DNA from: Cryptomeria japonica | Lineage: Eukaryota > Streptophyta > Pinopsida > Cupressales > Cupressaceae | Direction of reading: 5' to 3' | Length of the DNA stretch: 64,000 bases | Assembly: GCF_030272615.1 (NCBI RefSeq) | Contig: NC_081414.1 | Location: 5,333,501 to 5,397,500, forward strand | In this document: in pieces, positions 33,001-44,147 of the stretch | Numbering within the stretch: the stretch's first letter is position 1 | Layout of the letters: each line of letters begins with the position of its first letter | Notes under the pieces: generated by a model | Database searches by the model: none | Told to the model about the DNA's origin: nothing | The model's input: only the letters and a program-made list of their open reading frames with translations | Program-made: the position numbers and the translations under genes

Positions 33001-35990
33001 TAAATTTTCTTTGATGATGATGACTTAGTTGAGGTTGATCAATGAGTTTCTTCCCTTTTTAATGAGGATACAAGTATAGGACTCATAAGACTTACAAATG
33101 ATGAGATTAGATCTCTCACAGTTGCTTCAATTCAAAATGCAAGAAGTAATTACAATCGTAGAAAGAGGATGACAGGTGGAGAATAAGGAAAACAAGGAAG
33201 CCTATTTATCAAAATAACACATCAACCTGAGCAGATGATCCAAAATGCTAAAACCATCGAGGCTCAAAATCAAAAGGTTCAATTCAACATTTCGAACACC
33301 TCCAAAAAGGAGGGCAAACCGCATAAGGTGAATCCTACCTCAGATGTTGTTACCCCACTAATTTCTAAAGAAAAGGAAAAGCTTGCAAAATCAAAGGCAG
33401 GTAAGTCTTCTTCATTCTCTACTATGATAAATGTACCAAAATTTGATATGGCTCAAGCATTGAATCAAGTAAAAATTTTAGTACCCTTTCTTGAATTAAT
33501 GAAAGTGCAAGATCATAGAAATATTGATTTGTTATTGATAGCCAGTACCCTAAGATCATCTAATAAGGTTGACAATGATAATGGGGGAAATATATCTATA
33601 CATAAAGTAATTCAAACTCATGAAACCGAAGATGCATACATGAGGACTTCTGAGATTTACCTAGGGACATTGGTTGATAGATCTCCTTCTAAAGTAGACC
33701 CTTTTTTATATCACACTTCTCATTAGTAATAAGTTACTGAGGATTCGATTCAGGGGCGACAATTAACATAATGTCTCTGGGTATAATGAAACAATTGAGG
33801 TTGTGGGTTGGGATTGCCTATAAGAAGTTTTATGCTATGGATAATAGGGCAATCCTAATTTTTGGGATTATCAAGGACCTATGATTAATATTTTTAGCAC
33901 ATCCTAGGTAAGATCAAAGTACTCTTGAAAAGACAAGAGGTTAAAACAATGTAGGAATGTTTTATGAGATACACTTGAATTTTTTGATGCATTTTCCATT
34001 GAATGGGTGGAAGGGAGTAAGAACATAATGGTAAACTTCTTGCTAATGTTGCCTTAAAATAATTTGATATGACACTTGAGGTAAAAATAAAGACTAGACC
34101 ATCCGTACTTGACAATGTGACAATCTGGCAGGTCTTTCAAGATGATGTTGATTTATTAAACTTTTAATAGTTTATGGATGGTTATAAATCCCAATAAATT
34201 GACTGTGACTCATTGCTTCAAGTTGTGAATGACAAACAAACTGTTTTTGGCAATGAGGTCCTTTAGTTAAAGACAAATAAAATTCCTAAGGGATTGGTTG
34301 CACGAGAAAGAATATTTGATGGAAATGATAGAAACATCATGAAAAGTGCATCACCTATCGATGAAAATTTGGGAGAGGTCAATTTACGTATTGGTATATC
34401 CCCAAGGAAAAAATTTTATGGAAAAAGGTTGAGTATTGATATTAGGTCCAAACTTGTGGCCCTATTAAGAAAATATATGAACATTTTTGTTTGGTCCTAT
34501 GATGATTTGAAGGCTTATAGGGAGCACCTCTTTCAACATTAAATCCCTTTGAAACCAAATGCCAGACCCTTTAAGTAAAACCAAAGGCCAATTAACCACA
34601 CTTTAGCGGCTAAAATGCACGATGAATTAACAAAGCTCAAAGATGGGGGAATTATAAAACCTATAAGACACTCAACTTGGGTGTCTAATTTGGTCCTAGT
34701 TAGAAAGAAGAATGGGGATATTATAGTGTGTCAATTTTAGAAAATTGAATATTTCTTCCTTAAAGGACAATTATTCCTTACCTAACATGGAGGCTATGTT
34801 GAAAAAGGTACTTGCTGTGAGTTATTATTCATGATGGATGGATTTTTCAGGATATAACCAAGTTACTTGGTTAAAGAATCAGAACAATACAAGACAATGT
34901 TTACCACACCTTAGGGAACTTATGTATATGTCAGAATGCCTTTTGGACTGACAAATGCAGAAGCAACTATTTAGATAGCCATGGATGTGGCATTTGCAGG
35001 CTTGATCAATATCATCATGGTTGTATATTAGAATGATTTGATTGCTTATCCCAAAAGGGCATAGGATCATTATCTTCATTTACAAAGAATTTTTGACAGA
35101 GCCTTGCAATTTGGTATTTCCTTTAACCCAAAGAAGTGTGATTTTGGGGTAGTAGAAGAAACGATATTGGGACACATTGTATCTAATGAAGGAGTAAGGA
35201 TTGATCCTGAAAGGGTGGAAGCCATCGATAGTATCCCTATTCCAAAGACAATGAAGGATATAAATCCTTCTTTGTACAAATAAACTTTGTGAGGATATTC
35301 ATTGTTAACTTTGCAGAAATAGTTAAGCCTATCTCAAAAATTCTAAAGAAGAATACATCTATATCATTGGATGACCAATAAATTCAATAATTTCAAGCCT
35401 TTAGAAGGGCTATTGATGAGGCACCCATTCTAATTTCTCCCAAATTTAGTAAGCCTTTCAATTGTTCTCCTTTGCCTCTAACCATACAATTGCAGTTGCA
35501 CTACTTCAAAAGAACCCACAGGGCTATGAACAACCCACTGCATTTTTTAGCAAGTCCTTGCAAGCCACACAATTAAAGTATGACTTGGTTGAGAAACATA
35601 CTTATGCACTCGTAAAGGACGTTGAGACATTCTGGCCCTACTTAGTTGGATCTCAGATCACTGCTTATGTTCCTAATGTCACAATAAAGGATATTTTTCT
35701 CCAAATTGAAGCAACAAGAAGAAGATGTAGATGGATCAATAGGATTCAAGAATTTAATATTGATATCCAAATCACTAAGATTGTGAGAGGACAATGCTTG
35801 GATAAATTGATGACAGAGACCAACTCAGATGAAGCTCAGGTTAATGATGTTCACACCATGCACAATAAGGTATGTAGTTTGGAAAATTTTCATTGGTATT
35901 CAGACATAATTTCATATTTGAACACCATGAAATGTCCTGATCATCTAACTGAATACCAAAAGAGAACTTTAAAGTTGCACTCATAGAGGT
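33001..35990 (+). pseudogene. GypF protease, RT and RNase H (Ty3/gypsy)
   Basis: The linker frame 33,235-33,726 is followed by a protease motif FDSGATINIMSLGIMKQL near 33,747. RT pieces include LTKLKDGGIIKPIRHSTWVS (near 34,630), LVRKKNGD, TTPxGTYVYVRMPFGLTNAE (near 34,910), and the catalytic box near 35,020, which reads VVY-stop-ND where YxDD is expected. NPKKCDFG and LGHIVSNEGVRIDPERVEAI follow. RNase H is open at 35,462-35,986, with FASNHTIAVALLQKNPQGYE and FFSKSLQATQLKYDLVEKHT. Many stops. An old inactive copy. Confidence 0.85.
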
Positions 35991-36059
35991 ATATCTTTAT
36001 CCAAGGATATTTGTATTGGAAAAATAGAGATGTTGTCTTGTTGCTTTGTTAGAATGATT

Positions 36060-36890
36060 ACCAAGTCAAATAGGTTTTGAAACAAATGCATGGAGGTGTA
36101 TGTGGAGGCCACTACACTGCTAAAACCATTGCTCATAAGATTTTGAGGGAAAGGTATTATTGGCCTACTCTATTTGCATATGCATATAAATTAATCTAGA
36201 ATTGTGAAGCATGTTAAAAATTTTTAGGGAAGCTAAAGTTTTTAGGTGTCTTTCTATTAAGACATGTTCCATCAGAGGCCCCACTTTATCTATGGGGGAT
36301 TGATTTTATAGGGGAAATGAAAGAACCGTCTAGCGGAGGACATAAATAGATCTTAGTGGCTACAAACTATTTCACAAAGTGGATTGAAGAAATCCCAACA
36401 AGAAAGTCCACTAGCAAAATTCTTATGGAATTCATTCTTGAAAGCATCATTATCAGGTTTGGTGTTCCAATTAAGCTAGTAATAGGTAACAAGAGTTAGA
36501 TGAAGATTACTAAGATATTTTTGGATGCAAACAAAAAAGAATTGGATTCAAGGCTTGGACTATGGGTTTGCTCTCGATTGGTCTCGGGTTCGACTTTGAG
36601 GCCCAAAATCACCCGATGGATCTGGCTTATGGGCGGATTGGTCCATCCCCAAGGGCTAGTCTCACCTCAATCTCACCCCTTCATGAACCCCAACTTGACA
36701 GTAAGTAAGCCCAAGGTAAGGCAAGTTGGGCACTAGGCTTGGGTCACTGGGATACCCCGAGTTACCAAAAAAAAAAAAGATTCAAAGCTAAAGTTTTCTT
36801 TGTAGGCTGATAGGGTGACCATTAAGAAGGCCACTGGAAAATCCCCTTTGAATTTGCCTATAGGACAGATGCTAGATTTCCTGTGAATAG
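36060..36890 (+). pseudogene. GypF integrase, interrupted by a SINE-like insert
   Basis: The zinc-region remnant (GGVCGGHYTAKTIAHKIL, RYYWPTL) begins near 36,090. The core follows with LYLWGIDFIGEM and LVATNYFTKWIEE, in which the second motif's expected Asp is Asn. The DN motif reads IGNKS, so catalytic acids are lost. A stretch of the core including the Glu motif is deleted. After the insert the frame resumes as ADRVTIKKATGKSPLNLPIG, and then the element ends at about 36,890, where copia sequence starts. Confidence 0.75.
36556..36778 (+). mobile_element. SINE-like retroposon with poly-A tail and 11-bp TSD
   Basis: A 223-bp insert ending in 12 A, flanked by gattcaaggct (36,545-36,555) and gattcaaagct (36,779-36,789). 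It interrupts gypsy integrase coding sequence, so its borders are clear. A possible pol III B box, GGTTCGACTTT, lies near 36,598. No good A box was seen, so the head may be truncated or of another origin. It is noticeably more GC-rich than its surroundings. Confidence 0.65.
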
Positions 36891-36904
36891 AAAGGAAAAT
36901 CAAG

Positions 36905-39590
36905 AAGATTGGTAGAAAAAGGTGTTAGAACAAATGGGAATGTTTATTATATAAAAGATAAGAGTGCAAGCATATGTTTGTCGGCATAGAGAAATGGATG
37001 TTGGTTGTGGCACAAAAGAATGAGACATGTCAATTTTGATAACATGGTTAAGATAAGTACTACTAAAGCTATGATAGATTTGCCAACAATTATCAAACCT
37101 ATTGATGTTGTGTGCATGGAATGTCAAATAGGAAAACATATAAAGAGGAGATTCAAGAACAAAGAATATTCTACTTCTAAACCTTTGGAGCTGATTCACA
37201 TTGATCTTTGTGAACATACAAGAACAAAAGAAATCAACGAAGAAATGTATTTTATGTTTCTTATTGATGATTACTCTAGAATGACATTGTTTACTTTCTT
37301 GAAATAAAAATCTAAAGGTTTTGAGATATTTAATGTGTTCAATTTAATGGTTAAAAATCAAGTAGATTGTAAAATAAAGTGTTTGAGGTCTGATAGAGGA
37401 GGAGAGTTTACTTTAAATGAGTTTGATAGCTTTTATGACAAACATGGAATTAGAAAACATTGTTTTGCTCCTAGAACTCCTCAATAGAATGGGGTTGTAG
37501 AAAGGAAGAATATGATTATTATTGTGATGGCTAGAACTACGATGAAAGATGCTAACTTGGATAGTGTGTATTGGAAATAAGTTGTGTATACTATTGTCTA
37601 TATTCTTAATAGGGCACATATAAGAGTTAATCATCCTAAGACGCCTTATGAGATTTGGAATGGAAGACCTCCTATGGTGAAGTATTTAAGAATCTTTGGA
37701 AGTAAATGCTATGTCAGAAGAGATGAAAATGATCTAGGAAATTTTGATACCAGAATAGATGAAGGAATATTTCTGGGATATGCTACAAACAACAAGACGT
37801 ATTGATGTTACAACAAGAGACTAAACAAAATGGTAGAAAGAACAAATGTAAAAGTATGTGAAGAATGAGATCAAACTACTTAAAAGAAGATAGATCGGGA
37901 AGACAAAAGTGAAAGAGGGACAAATGAAGAAGAAGAAGAAGAAGAACCAAAAAAAGTACCCAAGACTCCAACTAGATATGTGAGAAAGATTCATTTAGAA
38001 GAACAAATTATTAGAGATAAAATTAAAGGTGTTCAAATGAGAAGAATAGTTGCAGAAGAAAACGAGAAAGCAAATTATTGTTTTCTTTCATAGGTTGAAT
38101 TGAAGTCTTATGAAGAAGAAAGAAAAGAAGATAGTTGGATAAAAGCAATGGAATAAGAACCAAATTAGATATAGAAAAATCAGGCATGGGAACTAGTGCC
38201 CAGACTAATGGACAAAAATGTGATAGGAACTAAGTGGGTGTTCTAGAACAAACTAAATGAACATGGGCAAGTTACACTTGGAATAAGGCAAGGTTGGTAT
38301 GTAAAGGTTATTCACAAGTTGAAGGTATAGATTTTGAGGAGACTTTTGCTTCGATAGCTAGGATGAAAGCTATAGAGACGTTTCTTTCTTTTTCTACTTA
38401 TAAGAACTTTATGGTATATCAAATGGATGTTAAGTCAACTTTTCTAAATGGATAATTTGAAGAAAAAGTATATTTTGAATATCTGGATGGGTTTAAATTG
38501 TCAAAATATTCGGAAATGATTTGTTAGTTGAAGAAAGAGTTATATGGACTCAAACAAGCACATAGAGCTTGGTATGTTAGACTTGATAGATGTTTGTTAC
38601 AACAAAATTTTAGAAAAATGTACTATTGACAACAATCTTAAATTCAAAGTTGAGGGTAACAAACTGCTGATTGTTGTTGTTTATGTTGATGATATTACAT
38701 TTGGAGGAAATGACGATCTATGCAAGGAGTTTTCTAAAAAGATGCAGAATGAATCTGAAATGTCAATTATTAAGAAGTTATCTTTGTTCCTTGGTTTATA
38801 AGTTACATAGTTAGAAGATGCAATTTTTATTTCTCAAGCCAAGTATGTCAAGGAAATGTTGAACAAGTTTGAAATGGAAAATTGTAAATCAGTTTCTACT
38901 TCCTTGGTTGTTGGTTGTGAGTTGAGCAAAGATGATAAAACTCTAGAAGTTAATTAGAAGAAGTATAGATCTATGATTGGAGGATTGTTATATTTAATTA
39001 CCTCTAGATTAGATATTATGCAAACTATTTATTTAGTTGCAAGATTTCAAGCTAGTCTAAAGCAATGACATGAGCAAAAAGTGAAGAGGATTTTCAGGTA
39101 TTTGAAAGGTACCTCATATTTTGGTCTTCGGTATAAAAAGAATGAAGACTTCATGCTAAAAACATACATAGATGTAAATTGGGACAAATGCATCAATGAT
39201 TAAAAAAAGTACTAGTGATGGTACATTATTCTTTGGAGATAGGTGGTCTCATGGTTAAGTAAGAAGTAGGATTCAGTATCTCTATCTATTGCAAAAGAAT
39301 AATACATTACAACAATATCTTGTTGTACTCAGGTTATGTGGATGAAACAAACTCTTAAGGATATCAGAGAAACATATGATGAAGATATTCTCATCATGTG
39401 TGATAATATTGGTAGTATAAACATTTCAAAGAATCTGGTAATGCATTCAAGAACTAAACATATTTCAATCATGTATCATTTCTTAAGAGAGAAGGTTGCA
39501 GAAAGGGAAGTTAGGTTGGAGTACATTTCTACAAAAGAACGGGTTGCAATTTTTTTTACTAAAGCATTGGTGATGGATATTTTTTAGTAT
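36905..39590 (+). pseudogene. CopG pol (Ty1/copia), 5'-truncated
   Basis: Begins inside the GAG-pre-integrase zinc region (LWHKRMRHVNFDNMVKIST near 37,000). The integrase core has ELIHIDLCEH, FLIDDYSRM, LRSDRGGEF and PQ-stop-NGVVERKN (TAG near 37,485). The integrase end and linker follow (TPYEIWNGRPPMVKYLRIFG, with an EEEEEEPKK acidic tract near 37,930). RT has a frame shift near 38,590, VVYVDDITFGG (near 38,680) and SLFLGL. RNase H ends with CDNIGSINISKN, SRTKHISIMYHFL and FFTKAL. Gag and protease are missing because the element is fused to the GypF integrase at about 36,895. It has the same order and similar phrases to CopB, so it is a related copia family. Confidence 0.85.
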
Positions 39591-39691
39591 CTCAGGTTGA
39601 AACTAGGGGGGTCATTGGGCCCCTTATTTCTCTAACTAGATGCATATTTGAGGTGCATCTTTCTTGGGGAAGATTCAATGCTTATCGTTTG

Positions 39692-41338
39692 TGTAGTCAC
39701 ATAAATCTGTCCACTTAATTAAATGAATACTTAGTATTTATTTGATTATTTAACCATCAATTAATAATTAATTAAATTAATATTTAATTAATTCATCTTA
39801 ACCCTCTTCTCCTATTAATTAAATAAATTATTCAATTTATTTGATTTAATTCACTTAACCAAATTCAGACCATTAATTAAATAAATAAATAATATTTATT
39901 TAATTAAATATTCTCTCACATTTAAATAAATTAATATTTATTTAAATCCCCCAAAATCCCACCTCTCACATTTAAATAAATTAACATTTATTTAAATCAC
40001 CTTTATCCTCCACCCACTTGTATTTTCCTACAAATGCAAGTTGCACAATTATTTTAAATAAATAATTTATTTAAATCACCTTTATCCTCCACCCACTTGT
40101 ATTTTCCTACAAAAGCAAGTTGCACAACTATTTTAAATAAATTATTTATTTAAAATCCTATTTATCCTCACCCACTTGAAACCTTTAATGGTTTCCCTTA
40201 AAGTCTTCAAACTTGATGGCTTTAAAGTCTTCAAACTTAATGGCTTCCCTTAAAGTCTTCTTAAGACTTTAATGGTTTTCCTTAAAGTCTTCAAGCCTTT
40301 AATGGTTTATCTTCCTTTTTCTCATTTAAATAAATTAATATTTATTTGAATATTTATCCAAATGCAAATTACACCATTTAATTGAAATAAATGATTTTAT
40401 TTTAATTGAAAATGCCAAAATTCCTCCCACTTGTATTTTCCTACAAAATCCACTTGCATGCCTAAACTCCTTCTAGATTCTTCTAAACCCTTCCTAATTA
40501 ACCTAATCCATCCCCTAAATATTGTCACATTCCTAAGCAAATTGGAGTCACTTCTCAAAGACTCCAAAGTCTTTGAAAAGCAATTAATGCTTTGTGTGTT
40601 CAACAAATTAACCTCTAAAGTCTTCCAAACCACTTATGGCTCTTACATGACCATTAATGGTTAATTCCACTTGCACCCATGGTTAAGGACTTTGACCCCT
40701 AACTTAACCCTCATGTAACCCATGGGTCTCTTCAAAGCATTTATTTCTTTGACTAGGGTAACCATCATGTCCCCTCAAGCATTTAATGCTCCTTATCTCT
40801 CCTCTCAAGCCTCCTCATGGTGACACTTGTCAACATGGGATTGGGTTGAAAGTCTCACATGGATTGAATATCTTTCAATCCTAACCCTTGTTAAGATTGT
40901 TCAATCTTAACCCTTCATTTCCCCATTTCTTCTATAAATAGAACCCTTCTCCTCAAGCAAAGGAGGAAGCATTAGAGTATTGTTGTTATACTGGCATTAG
41001 CATAGAGCTTTCTCATAGCATCACTATCTACACTTGCATAACATTTGCTTATCATATTCAACTATCTTGAATCTCCAAATGGCATCCAAGGCTAGTGCTA
41101 AAAGCTGAGAGCTACACTCATTTGGGACTTGGAGAGGAGAGGAACAAGGGAGGAGCAACTATGAGCATCTTGATTAGCTATTTTATTCTATGTTTATATG
41201 CTTTCTATTTCATGCTTAATATCTCTCTTGATATGCCTGTTTAGGATAATCTTTTGTTGCTAACACTAACGTTTGTTTCTTGTGCTCTTGTGTGTGTTGC
41301 CATCAAACAGATTTTCTAATCCTTTTTGCAGAGCATCA
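39692..41338 (+). mobile_element. Solo LTR of the TatA family, TSD gtttg
   Basis: TGTAGTCACATAAATC to GCATCA, 1,647 bp, in + orientation, flanked on both sides by gtttg (39,687-39,691 and 41,339-41,343). It aligns along its length with the two TatA LTRs, with fewer minisatellite units. It lies in the 3' untranslated DNA of CopG. TATAAATA is at 40,933-40,940. Confidence 0.9.
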
Positions 41339-41343
41339 GTTTG

Positions 41344-41501
41344 TCTCTTGGATTGATGTTGGTGCTGCTCTCAAGGGGAGTAGTGGAGTATGTAGTGTAT
41401 GTTGGGTAGTTGTACTCCTTTGTCTTTGATGTCAAAGGGGGATAGCTTTCTTGGAGGACATATTTTTTTGTTGTTTTTCCATCAATGGCAAAGGGGGAGA
41501 T
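41344..41501 (+). other. CopG 3' untranslated DNA and polypurine tract
   Basis: Resumes the CopG 3' region after the solo LTR. The polypurine tract AAAGGGGGAGA is at 41,490-41,500, just before the LTR, as in CopB. Confidence 0.7.
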
Positions 41502-43040
41502 TTTTGGAAATCTAAGTTATTTGGTTGATAGTTGAGTTTTGATTTGAGTTTGGTTGTCATTGATGTGAAACTTGGTTCTATTCAGATGGAGTTTGGTTAG
41601 GACACGATCTTGTACTATTTTAGGTTTATTTGTCTAGTGTTTGGTGTTGGTTGTGGCAAATTCAAAAAAAAGGAAAGAGTTTTAATGTATTCACAAAATA
41701 GTACTTAACATATGCAAGAAACAATATTTAATGTCTCATTCATAGAATTATTTGCATTCCTCTAGATGGTAAATATTATGTTTAATGGAGTGCAGAAATT
41801 GGTTATTACTATTATTTAATAGTAAGTGTGTTTGTCATACTCGTTCAGAAAGTCTTTGGTGGCCTTTGGATATGTTGAATCTTAGGTTTTGGTTTAATGG
41901 ACATGTATATATGGTTCGTGTAGTGTTTTCATTCAATTTTTTGGCGATGTTTCTATTTTGAAAGTGATTTGTGTTGTTTTGTGTTTGGTATATCCAGTTA
42001 TGTTATGGCTTAGTGTGTCTGGTCGGATTATCTTGTTTGGATCATACATTTTTGGTCTAGATATGCATTGAAGGTTGAGTTATAACATTGTTATGGGGCT
42101 TACCATGTTTGATAGAGATCTATGTTAGGTAAGTTGCTTTGGAAGATGTTTTTTTGTTGATTGAGTGTGAAGCCTTATTGTTTATCTACACATTTCATTT
42201 GGTGGTGAATTTGGAGGATGTGTTGATGTGTGATGTTTGTTGGATTTGACTTGGAAGAATGTATTGCGATGGTTTTGGGTCCCCTCTTTCTCCTAGAGTG
42301 GACTGCTTTGAGTATTTTTGGTCTAGGTGGCTTATTTTGTGTAATAATATTTATTTTGTTCTTGGTCGACCCTCAATTAAGTTTTTGATGGTCTGTTTTA
42401 TATTTAAGGAGTGTATATGTGTGAGTTGTGTATGGGATAGTGTGTGAATTGATGAGAAGTGAATGTGAATGATGTGCAAGTAGATTTGAGACAACAAATT
42501 TGTGAAAGTCAGATTGTGAAGAGCTTTGAAAGTGGTACATTTAGTGAAATGGTGTGTTGTGATAGTGGTGATTATCAGAGATGTTTACCATTATGTTGGT
42601 CGCTTGACACAAAGGTTCAAGGATAATTTCATGATCAAGATATTCTTCTCATATTAGTTCTTCTATACTTTTTGTTGCTGGAAGACAATGGGTCTTTTGG
42701 AAACCTCCTTTGTATTGTGCCCTAAAGGAGTGTGCCTCAATTCCGAAAGTCCATGTATCTTTCTCTGAGGCAACGCACCTTATTCTTGCAAGTTTATCAA
42801 GTGCATGATTATCCTTAATTGTTAGCCTAAAATTTGTAATCAATTATATTTATATTGTGACTATGATTCCCACTATAGTTTTTACCTGATTGGGTTTTCC
42901 ACACAAATTTGGTGTTCATGTGTTGATGGTTGATGTTTTTAGTGTTGTTGTTAATCATTGTTTAATATTAGTTAGATCAGATTTGAAATTTTTCAGATTG
43001 ATTCACCCCCCTCTCAATCCTAATGTGGTCTTAATAGTAC
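41502..43040 (+). repeat. CopG 3' LTR (end approximate)
   Basis: Starts TTTTGGAAATCTAAG right after the polypurine tract (TG mutated to TT). It shares with the CopB LTR the GGTTTTCCACACAAATTTGG block (near 42,893) and the CCCCCCTCTCAATCCTAA run before the 3' end near 43,010-43,040. The 5' partner is absent because the element is truncated. Open frames in it are chance. Confidence 0.6.
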
Positions 43041-43480
43041 CTCCCTTTTACAACTCATTTATGTGTCCGATGCATTTTATATTTGCTATTTCAGGAGACC
43101 CAACTTTGAGAGGCCATAACTTTTGAACTGGGTGTTCGATCGATGAACCATTTGAAGCACTAGAAATATCATGATATGCTCTATCAACATAAAACCTACT
43201 AATTTAGATATGAACACTTTTGAGCTATTTTGGAGCCTATAAATCCCTCAAAATTGAATTTTTTCATTCAGAACTTGCAAAAATGGAAACTTTAATATTT
43301 TTAAATTTAGACATGATCTTGCAATGAAAAATTATCAACATACTTATCTAACCAATCCAAATATTTTGGGAAAATTTTGGACCAATTCATGCTCAAATGA
43401 AAACTTACAATAACCTTTTTTTAAATGCAAGGTTGAGACACCATTTTTATAACATTAAGCAGCAGCTATCAAAAGAAAAA
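43041..43480. other. Noncoding repeat-like DNA
   Basis: No domain. It carries the phrase ACTTTGAGAGGCCATAACTT near 43,100, and similar wording (CCAACTTTGAGGGTTTATAA) occurs near 1,480, so it may be part of another LTR family. Confidence 0.3.
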
Positions 43481-43484
43481 ATCT

Positions 43485-44147
43485 AATAGATGCCATTTTT
43501 GCAATAAGAGAAAATATCTCACCATAATCAACACCCCCAACTTGAGAGTAGCCTTTCACAACCAACATTGCTTTAGACATCTCAATCCCTCCATCTGAAC
43601 CAATCTTTTTCTTGAATATTCATTTGCAACCAACAAGTATTATTCCTTGAAGAAATGGTATAAGATCCCATGTATCATTCTTTTTCAAAGTTGTCATTTC
43701 TTCATCCATAACAATCTTCCAAAATTATGCATCATTCATACCTAATGCGACCTCTATAGATCTAGGTTCATCCATATTAATATTCAAAGAAAATATACAT
43801 CTCCAATCATCAAGTGAGTGCCTTTTAGGTGGTTGTCTATGTCTTGCAAACCTTAAAACAATCTAAGTTTGAGGTTCTTCCTCCTCTTTTAAAGATTCAG
43901 AGCTAGATGAGATGTCCTCAACTTCTTTCCTTTCCAGGGGTATCTATTCAACTCTTTCAGGAATAGAAGGAAATTGAATCACATCTTACTGTTTAGTCTA
44001 TTCTAGCTACAAATAATGTGGCTTCATTTCTCTAAAAATAACACTTCTACTATGTATTACCTTTTTTGCAACAAGGTCCCAAAACTTGTATCCTTTCACA
44101 CCATAATTTTATCTGATGTAGATACATTTCACAACCTTGTTATCCAA
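43485..44147 (-). pseudogene. CopH: integrase tail to RT start (copia relic)
   Basis: On the minus strand: LDNKVVKCIYIR (near 44,140), NYGVKGYKFWD, an acidic Ser/Glu linker (SSSSESLKEEEEPQT near 43,880), RHRQPPKRHSLDDW, then the RT start MDEEMTTLKKNDTWDLIPF (near 43,700) and AMLVVKGYSQVGGVDYGEIF (near 43,540). Stops interrupt it. The rest of RT is absent on the left. The upstream integrase part is at 47,875-48,199 across a 3.7-kb insertion. Confidence 0.75.
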
